Shown here piece after piece: positions 52,897 through 60,753 of a stretch of 64,000 nt of DNA. Origin of the DNA: Streptomyces chattanoogensis. GTDB lineage: Bacteria; Actinomycetota; Actinomycetes; Streptomycetales; Streptomycetaceae. The number at the start of each line of letters is the position of its first letter. Position 1 is the stretch's first letter. Position numbers and translations under genes: made by a program. The notes under the pieces were generated by a model, which searched no databases, was not told the origin of the DNA, and saw only the letters and a program-made list of their open reading frames with translations. The stretch spans positions 1 through 64,000 of the forward strand of contig NZ_LGKG01000143.1 in NCBI RefSeq assembly GCF_001294335.1. Direction: 5' to 3'.

Positions 52897-53062
52897 GGGT
52901 ACGGCTCCGTAAGGGTTCGGGAGAGGACCCGTGGGTGGGGCCTCCAACGCAATACCGGCTAGTAGTCAAATGATGCTACCCACCGGTAATAAGAATCAAC
53001 CCCTTCCGCCCATCTGTGACGAGCGTCCCCTGGTGAGGCGCCGACTCAGTACGCTGTGGCGC

Positions 53063-53530
53063 ATGTACGGCTACGACCAGAACGCGGGTGCCGGGCAGCA
53101 GCAGTACGGAGCCCCGCCGCAGCAACCGGCCCCCGGGGGCTACGGCGAGCAGCCGCTGTATCCCGAGCCGTCCCCGCCCTCCCTCGCCGACGCGGTGCGC
53201 GCCTTCACCACCGGCTCGATGTCGGCCGAGGATTTCCAGGGCATCTTCTCCACGTCCAAGATCTACTGCCCGCGCGGTGACAACCCCGGTTTCCTGGCGC
53301 TGCACAACACCCAGCAGCCGGTGATCCCGATGTTCACCTCGCTCAAGGAGCTGCGGCGGTACGCGGGCAAGGAGTCCAAGTACTTCGTGATCACCGGCGC
53401 CGAGGTGCTCGACCTGCTGCCCACCGGTTATGGCTTCGTCCTCGACATGGAGGGCGACCACCGGATGGTCTTCGACGCGAAGGCCGTGGAGCAGATGGTC
53501 GACTTCGCGATGCGCCGGATGTATGGCTGA
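53063..53530 (+). CDS. SseB-like N-terminal-domain protein
   Basis: 155 aa from ATG 53063. A Gln/Pro/Gly-rich N-terminus (1-45) is followed by an SseB-like domain (FLALHNTQQPVIPMFTSLKELRRYAGKESKYFVITGAEVLDLLP). The function of this domain in Streptomyces is unknown; it is common near secretion systems elsewhere. Runs rightward; the next gene is pirin after 206 bp. Confidence 0.85.
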   Translation: MYGYDQNAGAGQQQYGAPPQQPAPGGYGEQPLYPEPSPPSLADAVRAFTTGSMSAEDFQGIFSTSKIYCPRGDNPGFLALHNTQQPVIPMFTSLKELRRYAGKESKYFVITGAEVLDLLPTGYGFVLDMEGDHRMVFDAKAVEQMVDFAMRRMYG

Positions 53531-53686
53531 ACACCGTCGCCGAACAGACGGTTGTGCGCCATTGTCCGGCGGTCACCGACGGGTGTGCGTTCCCTCCTCC
53601 TGAACTGCGTCTGAACTGCTCCTGACCTGCGAAAACATCGATCCGATGCGCAGCGGGAATGCCGAACGCCTTGCCAATTGTTCAGT

Positions 53687-53713
53687 ATTCAACTAACTTC
53701 AATGAAGTTGAAT
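53687..53713. promoter_or_regulatory. nested AT-rich dyad before the pirin gene
   Basis: ATTCAACT (53687-53694) and AGTTGAAT (53706-53713) are perfect arms, and AACTTCA (53695-53701) with TGAAGTT (53703-53709) is a second perfect dyad inside. It is 24 bp before the pirin start. The AT-rich form suits a MarR-, LysR- or TetR-type repressor site. Confidence 0.65.
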
Positions 53714-53736
53714 GGCGAACGACCGAGGAGGCCGTC

Positions 53737-54690
53737 ATGCCCGCCGTGACCGTAGAGAACCCGCTGACCCTGCCGCGCGTGGCGGCGCCCGCCGCGTCGC
53801 GTCCCCGTCCCGTGCTGGCCGTCGCCACCGCTCCGAGCGGATTCGAGGGTGAGGGTTTCCCGGTGCGCCGGGCGTTCGCCGGCATCAACTACGAGTACCT
53901 CGACCCGTTCATCATGATGGACCAGATGGGCGAGGTGGAGTACGCGCCCGGGGAGCCCAAGGGCACGCCCTGGCACCCGCACCGCGGCTTCGAAACCGTC
54001 ACCTATCTGATCGACGGCACCTTTGTGCACCGCGATTCGCACGGCGGCGGTGGCGTCATCAACGACGGCGACACCCAGTGGATGACGGCCGGCTCCGGTC
54101 TGCTGCACATCGAGGCGCCGCCTGAGTCCCTCGTCATGAGCGGCGGGCTCTTCCACGGCCTTCAGCTGTGGGTCAACCTGCCCAAGAGCGACAAGATGAT
54201 GGCCCCCCGCTACCAGGACATCGGCGGCGGCCGGGTCAAGCTGCTGGCCTCGGCCGACGGCGGCGCGCTGCTGCGGCTGATCGCCGGTGAGATCGACGGC
54301 CACCAGGGTCCGGGCGTCACGCATACGCCGATCACGATGATGCATGTGACGGTGAACCCGGGCGCCGAGGTGACGCTGCCCTGGCGCCAGGACTTCAACG
54401 CCCTCGCGTACGCCCTGGCCGGGCACGGTTCGGCCGGTGCGGAGGGCAGCCCGTTCGGAATGGGGCAGTCGGTGGTCTTCGGCACCGGCGACTCGCTCAC
54501 GATCCGGGCGGACGAGAGCCAGGAGTCGCGCAGCCCGAACTTCGAGGTCGTGCTGCTGGGCGGGCTGCCGATCCGCGAGCCGATGATGCACTACGGCCCG
54601 TTTGTGATGAACACCCACGCCGAACTGGCCCAGGCCTTCGAGGACTTCCAGGCGGGAAGGCTCGGGACGATCCCGGCGGGCGAGCGCTGA
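53737..54690 (+). CDS. pirin family protein
   Basis: 317 aa from ATG 53737. Cupin fold with the metal motif HPHRGFETVTYLIDGTFVHRDSHG, and GDTQWMTAGSGLLHIE; the C-terminal pirin_C domain is present. Iron-binding pirins act as quercetinase-like enzymes or redox regulators. The gene is preceded by a strong AT-rich operator-like dyad, and followed by a parS palindrome. Confidence 0.92.
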   Translation: MPAVTVENPLTLPRVAAPAASRPRPVLAVATAPSGFEGEGFPVRRAFAGINYEYLDPFIMMDQMGEVEYAPGEPKGTPWHPHRGFETVTYLIDGTFVHRDSHGGGGVINDGDTQWMTAGSGLLHIEAPPESLVMSGGLFHGLQLWVNLPKSDKMMAPRYQDIGGGRVKLLASADGGALLRLIAGEIDGHQGPGVTHTPITMMHVTVNPGAEVTLPWRQDFNALAYALAGHGSAGAEGSPFGMGQSVVFGTGDSLTIRADESQESRSPNFEVVLLGGLPIREPMMHYGPFVMNTHAELAQAFEDFQAGRLGTIPAGER

Positions 54691-54722
54691 CAGAGCGGTA
54701 CGATCCCCAACGCCGGTGCCAG

Positions 54723-54750
54723 GGGCGGTGTTTCACGTGAAACACCGCCC
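54723..54750 (+). terminator. 28-bp perfect palindrome with central parS
   Basis: GGGCGGTGTTTCAC and its complement flank the centre; parS is 54730-54743. It starts 33 bp after the pirin gene. Confidence 0.75.
54730..54743. promoter_or_regulatory. parS: parS site
   Basis: Perfect GTTTCACGTGAAAC at the centre of a 28-bp palindrome. Confidence 0.9.
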
Positions 54751-54788
54751 GCGGGGGCGGACGCGGCGGGGCGGGAGGCGGAGCCGGT

Positions 54789-55112
54789 ATGTCGATGCAC
54801 GACTGGATCGACGAACTGATCGGCTTTCTGCTGGAGCGTCTCGACGACGACGGTGTGGCGGTGCTGGAAGCCCATCTGCCGACGAGGGTTCCCGTCGAAT
54901 GGTGCAAGCCGGTGCAGGGCCCGCTCGTCACCATGGTCTGGGGCTGCGAAGCATGCTGGCAGAAGCCTGAGGAGTACCGCCGCACACCGGGTGACAGATG
55001 GCCGTGCGCCACGCTTCGCGCGCTGGCCCGGCCGTTCGCCCAGGACCCGGACTACGCCGATATCTGGTGGATTCCCGATCACCCGGACTACGCCGACTTC
55101 TGGTACCGGTAG
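54789..55112 (+). CDS. DUF6221-like protein
   Basis: 107 aa, ATG with a GGAGG-like purine stretch upstream. N-terminus MSMHDWIDELIGFLLERLDDD and C-terminus CATLRALARPFAQDPDYADIWW match the DUF6221 pattern of small streptomycete proteins. The tail has a tandem duplication of the DPDYADIWW unit (HPDYADFWY). Function unknown. Confidence 0.75.
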   Translation: MSMHDWIDELIGFLLERLDDDGVAVLEAHLPTRVPVEWCKPVQGPLVTMVWGCEACWQKPEEYRRTPGDRWPCATLRALARPFAQDPDYADIWWIPDHPDYADFWYR

Positions 55113-55119
55113 CGCTTCG

Positions 55120-55149
55120 GGGGCGGTGTTTCACGTGAAACACCGCCCC
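55120..55149 (+). terminator. 30-bp perfect palindrome with central parS
   Basis: GGGGCGGTGTTTCAC and its complement; parS is 55128-55141. It begins 8 bp after the DUF6221 gene. Confidence 0.8.
55128..55141. promoter_or_regulatory. parS: parS site
   Basis: Perfect GTTTCACGTGAAAC; last site seen in the window. Confidence 0.9.
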
Positions 55150-55199
55150 GCCCGTTGCGGGCCCCCTGCCCGGGCCGTTCCGCGTGGTGGACTGTCCGG

Positions 55200-56378
55200 G
55201 TGCGAAACGACTCTGACAACGGCGCGACGCAGCGATCCGGTGGTGACGGGGCCGGCCGGGCACCGGCGGACAAGCCGCTGCTGCCCGTCGAGGCCCGCCG
55301 CGCCGCGGCCTGGTGCGCGGTGGTGCTGCTGGTCGCGGCTGTTCTGGCCCTCGGGGTGTGGCTGTGCGTGGAACTGAGCGCGGCGGTCACGCCCGTCCTG
55401 CTGGCGCTGCTGGGGAGCGGGCTGCTCGGGCCGCTCTACCGGCGGCTGGTGCAGATGCGGCTCAACCGTTCGCTGGCGGCCGGGCTGACCTGCGCCGTCC
55501 TGCTGATCGTGGTCGGCGGTGCGGGCTACATCGTGGCCGGCGCACTGATCGACACCGGCGACCAGATCATCGCCTCGCTCAAGGACGCCTCCGAGGGACT
55601 GTCCAAGTACTTCGGTACGGCCGGCACCTCGCTCAATGACCTCGCCAGCAACGCCAAGAGCCTGGCAGGCAAATTCGGCAGCGAGGCGGCCTCCGGGCTG
55701 CTGGCCGGTGTCAGCGTCGTCGGCCAGGCCATCGCCGCGGCGGTGCTGGCGCTGCTGCTGACGTTCTTCTTCCTGCGCGATTCGGACAAGGCCGTCCGCT
55801 CGCTGCACGACTGGGCGCCCGGAGACTCGGCTCCCCGGCTGGAACGGATGGCCCGGCGCGGCTTCCAGAGCATCGAGGGCTTTATGCGCGGCACCACCTT
55901 CATCGCGTTGATCGACGCCATCTGCATCACCGTCGGGCTGCTGATCCTGCAGGTCCCGGGTGCCTTCGGCCTGGGCGCGCTGGTCTTCGTCGGTGCCTAT
56001 ATCCCCTACCTCGGCGCGTTCATCTCGGGCGCTGTGGCGATCTTGGTGGCGTTCGCGGACCGCGGCTTTGTGATCGCGCTCTGGGCGCTCGGCGTCGTCC
56101 TGGCCGTACAGGTCCTCGAGGGCCATGTGCTGCAGCCGATGATCCAGAGCCGTACGGTCCAGATGCATCCGGCGACCGTGATGCTGGCGATCACCGCGGG
56201 TGCCAGCGTCGCCGGAATCCTCGGCATGCTGCTGTCCGTACCGCTGACCGCCGCGGTCTCCGGCGTACTGCACGAACTGCGCAAGCACTACGCGGAGGGC
56301 TCCGGCACGGAGGGACCGGAGGGGGCCGGCTCCCCGGAACCGGCGGGCGGCACCCCGCCCTCCCCCGCGTCCTCGTAG
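55200..56378 (+). CDS. AI-2E family permease
   Basis: 392 aa from GTG 55200. About eight hydrophobic segments with the AI-2E/YdiK family pattern: a paired first hairpin, a long polar loop in the middle (DASEGLSKYFGTAGTSLNDLA), and the family's C-terminal block GAYIPYLGAFISGAVAILVAF and GHVLQPMIQSRTVQMHP. Substrate unknown (the family includes AI-2 exporters and sodium/proton antiporters). Its last 91 bp overlap the end of the converging phosphatase gene. Confidence 0.9.
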   Translation: MRNDSDNGATQRSGGDGAGRAPADKPLLPVEARRAAAWCAVVLLVAAVLALGVWLCVELSAAVTPVLLALLGSGLLGPLYRRLVQMRLNRSLAAGLTCAVLLIVVGGAGYIVAGALIDTGDQIIASLKDASEGLSKYFGTAGTSLNDLASNAKSLAGKFGSEAASGLLAGVSVVGQAIAAAVLALLLTFFFLRDSDKAVRSLHDWAPGDSAPRLERMARRGFQSIEGFMRGTTFIALIDAICITVGLLILQVPGAFGLGALVFVGAYIPYLGAFISGAVAILVAFADRGFVIALWALGVVLAVQVLEGHVLQPMIQSRTVQMHPATVMLAITAGASVAGILGMLLSVPLTAAVSGVLHELRKHYAEGSGTEGPEGAGSPEPAGGTPPSPASS

Positions 56379-58471
56379 AGCTCGAACCACGTCGATTTGC
56401 CGTCCCCGCGCGGGTCCACACCCCACGCCCCGGCCAGCATCTCCAGCAGCACCAGACCGCGCCCCGACGACGCCAGTTCGCCGGGGCTGCGGCGGTGCGG
56501 GAGCTCATCGCTGCCGTCGGCGACATCGACCCGTATGCGACGGCCGCCCCGCTCGCCGGAGATCTCGGCGATCAGCAGCGCATCACCGTCGGTGTGCAGC
56601 AGGACGTTGGTGACCATCTCGGAGACCATCAGCACCGCGGAGTCCACCTGGTCCGCGTCGGCCCAGTCGTGCAGCACGTCCCGGATCTGGGCGCGGGCCT
56701 GCGCTATCCGCTCCGGCTCGGCCTGTGCGACGGACAGGACGGCGCGCCGTACGGGCTGCTGCGCGAGCCGGCTGCCGGTGCCCACCCCGCAGCTGCCGCC
56801 CTCGCGGTACAGCAGCAGCACCGCGATGTCGTCCTCGCGGCGGTCCACCAGCGGCCCCGTGGTGTGGTGCGAGGACGGCCCGTGCACCGCCTGGACCAGG
56901 GCATCGGCGAGCTTCTCCAGGCCCGCGGGATCCGCCCCGCCGTCGTACCTCTCGATGATGTCGCGCAGCCGCGCCCAGCCGGTCTCCAGATCGTGGCCGC
57001 CGGTCTCGATCAGCCCGTCGGTGCACACCAGCATCGTCTCGCCGGGCTCCAGCACGAACCTCGTCGTGGGGTAGTCGGTGTCCGGGTCGATGCCCAGCGG
57101 CAGGCCGCCCGCGGTCGGGCGGACCAGCAGCGTGCCGTCGCTCAGCCGCACCGCCGGATCGGGATGGCCGGCCCGCGCGATGTCCAGCAGCCCGGTCGCC
57201 GGGTCCACCTCGATGTACAGGCAGGTCGCAAAGCGCTGGTCCTGGACCTGGCCGCGGGTCTCGGTCTCGTTGATCCCGGCCAGAAAGCGCGAGGCGCGGG
57301 AGAGCACCGCGTCGGGATGGTGCCCCTCGGCGGCATACGCGCGCAGCGCGATCCGCAGCTGTCCCATCAGGCCCGCGGCCCGTACGTCGTGGCCCTGGAC
57401 GTCCCCGATGACCAGAGCGGTCCGCCCGGACGGCAGCGGAATCATGTCGTACCAGTCGCCGCCCACCTCGAGGCCGCCGCCGGTCGGCACATACCGCGCG
57501 GCGACGGACATCCCGGGGATGTCCGGCTGCACGGTCGGCATCATGCTGCGCTGCAGCCCGACCGCCAGCTCCTGCTGCGACTCCTGCATCCCGGCCCTGG
57601 CCAGCGCCTGCGCCAGCATCCGGGCCACGGTGGTGAGGACCGAGCGCTCGTCCGGTGTGAAGGCGACCGGCTGAGCGAACCCCGCCATCCACGCCCCGAT
57701 CGTGCGCCCGGCGTTCACCAGCGGCAGGAACGCCCACGAGGTCCGCGCGAACGGCGCGGCCAGCGGCCATGTGGCGGGGTACCGGCGGCGGTAGTCGTCC
57801 GGGGTGGGCAGATAGATCGCCCGGCCGGTACGGATGACCTCGGCGGCCGGGTATGCGGTGTCCAGCGGCATGTCCAGGAACGGCCGCTCATCGCCCGGCT
57901 GATGCCCGTGGTGGCCGATGACCGACAGCCGGTCGCCCTCGATGCCGAAGACCGCCAGACCGTCCGGCATGAACCCGGGCATGGACAGCCCGGCAGCGAC
58001 CCGCAGCACCTCGGCGGTGGACCGTGCCTCGGCCAGCGCCCGCCCCGCGTCCAGCAGGAACGCCTCGCGGGAGCGCCGCCAGTCGCCGGTGACCGTGGTG
58101 TGCGCGGCGGAGGTGCCGGGCTGCGGCTCGGGGACCTCCTGCAGCGTGCCGACCAGCTCGAAATCGCCGTTCACCAGACGCGGACGGGAGCGGGAGCGCA
58201 CGATCCGCAGCACCCGGCCCCGCTCGTCCACGATGCGCAGCCGCGCCTCGGCGATCGTCTCCTCGGAGACCGCGAGCTGCACCACCCCGTTGATCTCCGC
58301 GAAGTCGACGGGATGAAAACGGGACCGTACGGCGGCCTCGCTGAGCTCCGTGGGCTCCGCGGGCAGCCCGAGCAGCCGGGCCGCTTCGGCGTCGAGGGTC
58401 ACCCGTCCCGATGCGTTGTCCCAGTGCCACAGGCCGGTCGCGATGGCGGCCAGGAGATCCTCGGTACGCAT
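56288..58471 (-). CDS. PAS/GAF-SpoIIE phosphatase with HATPase domain
   Basis: 727 aa. N-terminal PAS-like (1-120), GAF domain (about 130-300), PP2C-type SpoIIE phosphatase (about 310-560: GGDWYDMIPLPSGRTALVIGDVQGHDV with the two metal Asp, DGLIETGG) and C-terminal HATPase_c of the anti-sigma type (VSEMVTNVLLHTDGDALL and GRGLVLLEML). Such proteins both phosphorylate and dephosphorylate anti-sigma antagonist proteins in Streptomyces stress and developmental sigma-factor switching. Its partner anti-sigma antagonist is not in the window. Its 3' end overlaps the AI-2E permease gene by 91 bp. Confidence 0.92.
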   Translation of the reverse strand: MRTEDLLAAIATGLWHWDNASGRVTLDAEAARLLGLPAEPTELSEAAVRSRFHPVDFAEINGVVQLAVSEETIAEARLRIVDERGRVLRIVRSRSRPRLVNGDFELVGTLQEVPEPQPGTSAAHTTVTGDWRRSREAFLLDAGRALAEARSTAEVLRVAAGLSMPGFMPDGLAVFGIEGDRLSVIGHHGHQPGDERPFLDMPLDTAYPAAEVIRTGRAIYLPTPDDYRRRYPATWPLAAPFARTSWAFLPLVNAGRTIGAWMAGFAQPVAFTPDERSVLTTVARMLAQALARAGMQESQQELAVGLQRSMMPTVQPDIPGMSVAARYVPTGGGLEVGGDWYDMIPLPSGRTALVIGDVQGHDVRAAGLMGQLRIALRAYAAEGHHPDAVLSRASRFLAGINETETRGQVQDQRFATCLYIEVDPATGLLDIARAGHPDPAVRLSDGTLLVRPTAGGLPLGIDPDTDYPTTRFVLEPGETMLVCTDGLIETGGHDLETGWARLRDIIERYDGGADPAGLEKLADALVQAVHGPSSHHTTGPLVDRREDDIAVLLLYREGGSCGVGTGSRLAQQPVRRAVLSVAQAEPERIAQARAQIRDVLHDWADADQVDSAVLMVSEMVTNVLLHTDGDALLIAEISGERGGRRIRVDVADGSDELPHRRSPGELASSGRGLVLLEMLAGAWGVDPRGDGKSTWFELYEDAGEGGVPPAGSGEPAPSGPSVPEPSA

Positions 58472-58785
58472 TGCCTCACTTTAGGTGGGTTTCACGGAGC
58501 TCGACCAGCGAGCCAGGGGCCGGGACCGACCGCTGGGCCGGACCCCGCCATCGTCCCAGCCGGGCGGGCCCGCCTCACCTCAGGGACCGCTGCGTCACCC
58601 CAAGGTGGCCGTGTTGCGGATATGTCAATGAAGGGGTGCGAGCGGGGACGGTAACCTGGAGCGGTTATGTCAATCCTGGGGTGGCCTTTCGGGTGATCCA
58701 CGGGGTGAGCGACCGGGGCGCCTGCGCCCTGCCGTCGGTTCCCTCCCACAACTCCCCACCTCGATCGCGACGACTTGGATGAGCG
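58472..58785. other. regulatory region upstream of aspS
   Basis: 314 bp between the divergent phosphatase and aspS genes. It holds a direct repeat of TATGTCAAT-NNN-GGGGTG at 58621-58638 and 58666-58683. No T-box features (no stem I or tbox UGG loop seen) and no gene. Confidence 0.65.
58621..58683. repeat. direct repeat TATGTCAATnnnGGGGTG, two copies 45 bp apart
   Basis: Both 18-bp copies keep 15 of 18 positions; the spacer CAATgaa versus CAATcct differs. They sit 100-165 bp before aspS and may be activator or sigma-factor binding words. Confidence 0.6.
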
Positions 58786-60573
58786 ATGCATCGGTACCGG
58801 TCCCATAACTGCGGCGAGCTCCGGGCCGCGGACGTCGACACGGACGTCCGCCTCAGCGGCTGGCTGCACAATCGACGTGACCTGGGCGGCATCCTCTTCA
58901 TCGATCTGCGCGACCACTACGGTCTGGTGCAGCTCGTCGCCCGCCCCGGCACCCCCGCCAACGAAGCCCTCAGCTCGCTGACCAAGGAGACCGTCGTCCG
59001 TATCGACGGCAAGGTCAGCGCGCGCGGCGCCGACAACGTCAACCCCGACCTGCCGACCGGCGAGATCGAGATCGAGGTTTCCGAGGTCGAGGTGCTCGGC
59101 GCCGCCGAGCAGATCCCCTTCACGATCAACGCGGACGACGGCGTCAACGAGGAGCGGCGCCTGGAGTACCGCTTCCTCGACCTGCGCCGCGAGCGGATGC
59201 ACCGCAACATCATGCTGCGCACCGCCGTGATCTCGGCCATCCGCCACAAGATGGTGGCCCTCGGCTTCAACGAGATGGCGACCCCGATCCTGTCGGCGAC
59301 CTCCCCCGAGGGCGCCCGCGACTTCCTGGTCCCCTCCCGCGTCCACGCCGGCAAGTTCTACGCGCTGCCGCAGGCCCCCCAGCAGTTCAAGCAGCTGCTG
59401 ATGATCGCCGGCTTCGACCGCTACTTCCAGATCGCGCCCTGCTTCCGCGACGAGGACGCCCGCGCCGACCGCTCGCCCGGCGAGTTCTACCAGCTCGACA
59501 TCGAGATGAGCTTCGTCGAGCAGGAAGACGTCTTCCAGCCCGTCGAGAAGCTCATGACCGAGCTGTTCACCGAGTTCGGCAACGGCCGCACGGTCACCTC
59601 CCCCTTCGCGCGCATCCCGTTCCGCGAGGCGATGCTCAAGTACGGCTCCGACAAGCCGGACCTGCGCGCCGAACTGGAGCTGGTGGACGTCTCCGACGTC
59701 TTCGCGGGCTCCGGCTTCAAGGCCTTCGCGGGCAAGCACGTCCGCGCCCTGGCCGTGCCGGACACCGGCGACAAGCCGCGCAAGTTCTTCGACCAGATGG
59801 GCGACTTCGCCGTCCAGCAGGGCGCGAAGGGCCTGGCCTGGGTCCGCGTCGGCGAGAACAACGAGCTCACCGGCCCGATCGCCAAGTTCCTCACCGAGGA
59901 CGACATCAAGTCGCTGGTCGACGCCCTGGACCTCAAGCCCGGCCACGCCGTCTTCTTCGGCGCCGGCGAGTTCGAAGAGGTCTCCAAGATCATGGGCGCG
60001 GTCCGCGTCGAGGCCGCCAAGCGCGCCGGCCACTTCGTCGAGGACGAGTTCCGCTTCTGCTGGATCGTCGACTTCCCGATGTTCGAGAAGGACCCGGACA
60101 CCGGCAAGATCGAGTTCTCCCACAACCCGTTCTCGATGCCGCAGGGCGGCCTCGAGGCGCTGGAGACCCAGGACCCGCTGGACATCCTGGCCTGGCAGTA
60201 CGACATCGTCTGCAACGGCACCGAGCTGTCCTCCGGCGCGATCCGTAACCACGAGCCCGAGGTCATGTACAAGGCCTTCGGGATCGCCGGCTACGACAAG
60301 GAGACGGTGGAGGCCGAGTTCGGCGGCATGCTCCGCGCCTTCAAGTTCGGCGCCCCGCCGCACGGCGGCATCGCCCCGGGCGTGGACCGCATCGTCATGC
60401 TCCTCGCGGACGAGCCCAACATCCGCGAAACCATCGCCTTCCCCCTCAACGGCAACGCCCAGGACCTGCTGATGGGCGCGCCGAGCGAGGTCGACGAGGC
60501 CCGCCTGAAGGAGCTGCACCTCAGCATCCGCAAGGGCCCGGCGAAGCCGACCCCGTACAAGCCCACGAAGTGA
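58786..60573 (+). CDS. aspS: aspartyl-tRNA synthetase
   Basis: 595 aa, bacterial type. N-terminal OB fold anticodon-binding domain, class II motif 2 (CFRDEDARADRSPGEFYQLDIEMSF), the GAD insertion, and motif 3 GVDRIVMLLADEPNIRE. Charges tRNA-Asp. In actinobacteria it may be non-discriminating and also charge tRNA-Asn. Converges with metG at a strong terminator. Confidence 0.97.
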   Translation: MHRYRSHNCGELRAADVDTDVRLSGWLHNRRDLGGILFIDLRDHYGLVQLVARPGTPANEALSSLTKETVVRIDGKVSARGADNVNPDLPTGEIEIEVSEVEVLGAAEQIPFTINADDGVNEERRLEYRFLDLRRERMHRNIMLRTAVISAIRHKMVALGFNEMATPILSATSPEGARDFLVPSRVHAGKFYALPQAPQQFKQLLMIAGFDRYFQIAPCFRDEDARADRSPGEFYQLDIEMSFVEQEDVFQPVEKLMTELFTEFGNGRTVTSPFARIPFREAMLKYGSDKPDLRAELELVDVSDVFAGSGFKAFAGKHVRALAVPDTGDKPRKFFDQMGDFAVQQGAKGLAWVRVGENNELTGPIAKFLTEDDIKSLVDALDLKPGHAVFFGAGEFEEVSKIMGAVRVEAAKRAGHFVEDEFRFCWIVDFPMFEKDPDTGKIEFSHNPFSMPQGGLEALETQDPLDILAWQYDIVCNGTELSSGAIRNHEPEVMYKAFGIAGYDKETVEAEFGGMLRAFKFGAPPHGGIAPGVDRIVMLLADEPNIRETIAFPLNGNAQDLLMGAPSEVDEARLKELHLSIRKGPAKPTPYKPTK

Positions 60574-60602
60574 CCCGACGCGGCGTGAAGTGACGCGATG
60601 AG

Positions 60603-60657
60603 GGCCCGGGACCGGCGACGGTTCCGGGCCTTCTCCGTATCCGGGCCTTCTCCGTAT
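60603..60657 (+). terminator. hairpin with adjoining 17-bp tandem duplication after aspS
   Basis: GGCCCGGGACC (60603-60613) pairs with GGTTCCGGGCC (60620-60630) with one mismatch. CCGGGCCTTCTCCGTAT is duplicated head to tail at 60624-60640 and 60641-60657. Confidence 0.7.
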
Positions 60658-60691
60658 CCGAGCCTCCGTGGGCAGCACGGCGGCCACGCAT

Positions 60692-60731
60692 GACGACGCC
60701 CCTGGACCGGACCCGGTCCAGGGGCGTCGTC
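60692..60731. terminator. 19-bp perfect terminator stem between aspS and metG
   Basis: GACGACGCCCCTGGACCGG (60692-60710) and its exact complement (60713-60731) face each other across AC. It ends metG from the right and backs up the aspS terminator. Confidence 0.9.
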
Positions 60732-60753
60732 GGCTGTGCGCTGTCCGCGGCCG

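Noticed and set aside
58472..58785. T-box or riboswitch before aspS
   Set aside because: No stem I, specifier loop or conserved T-box sequence is visible.
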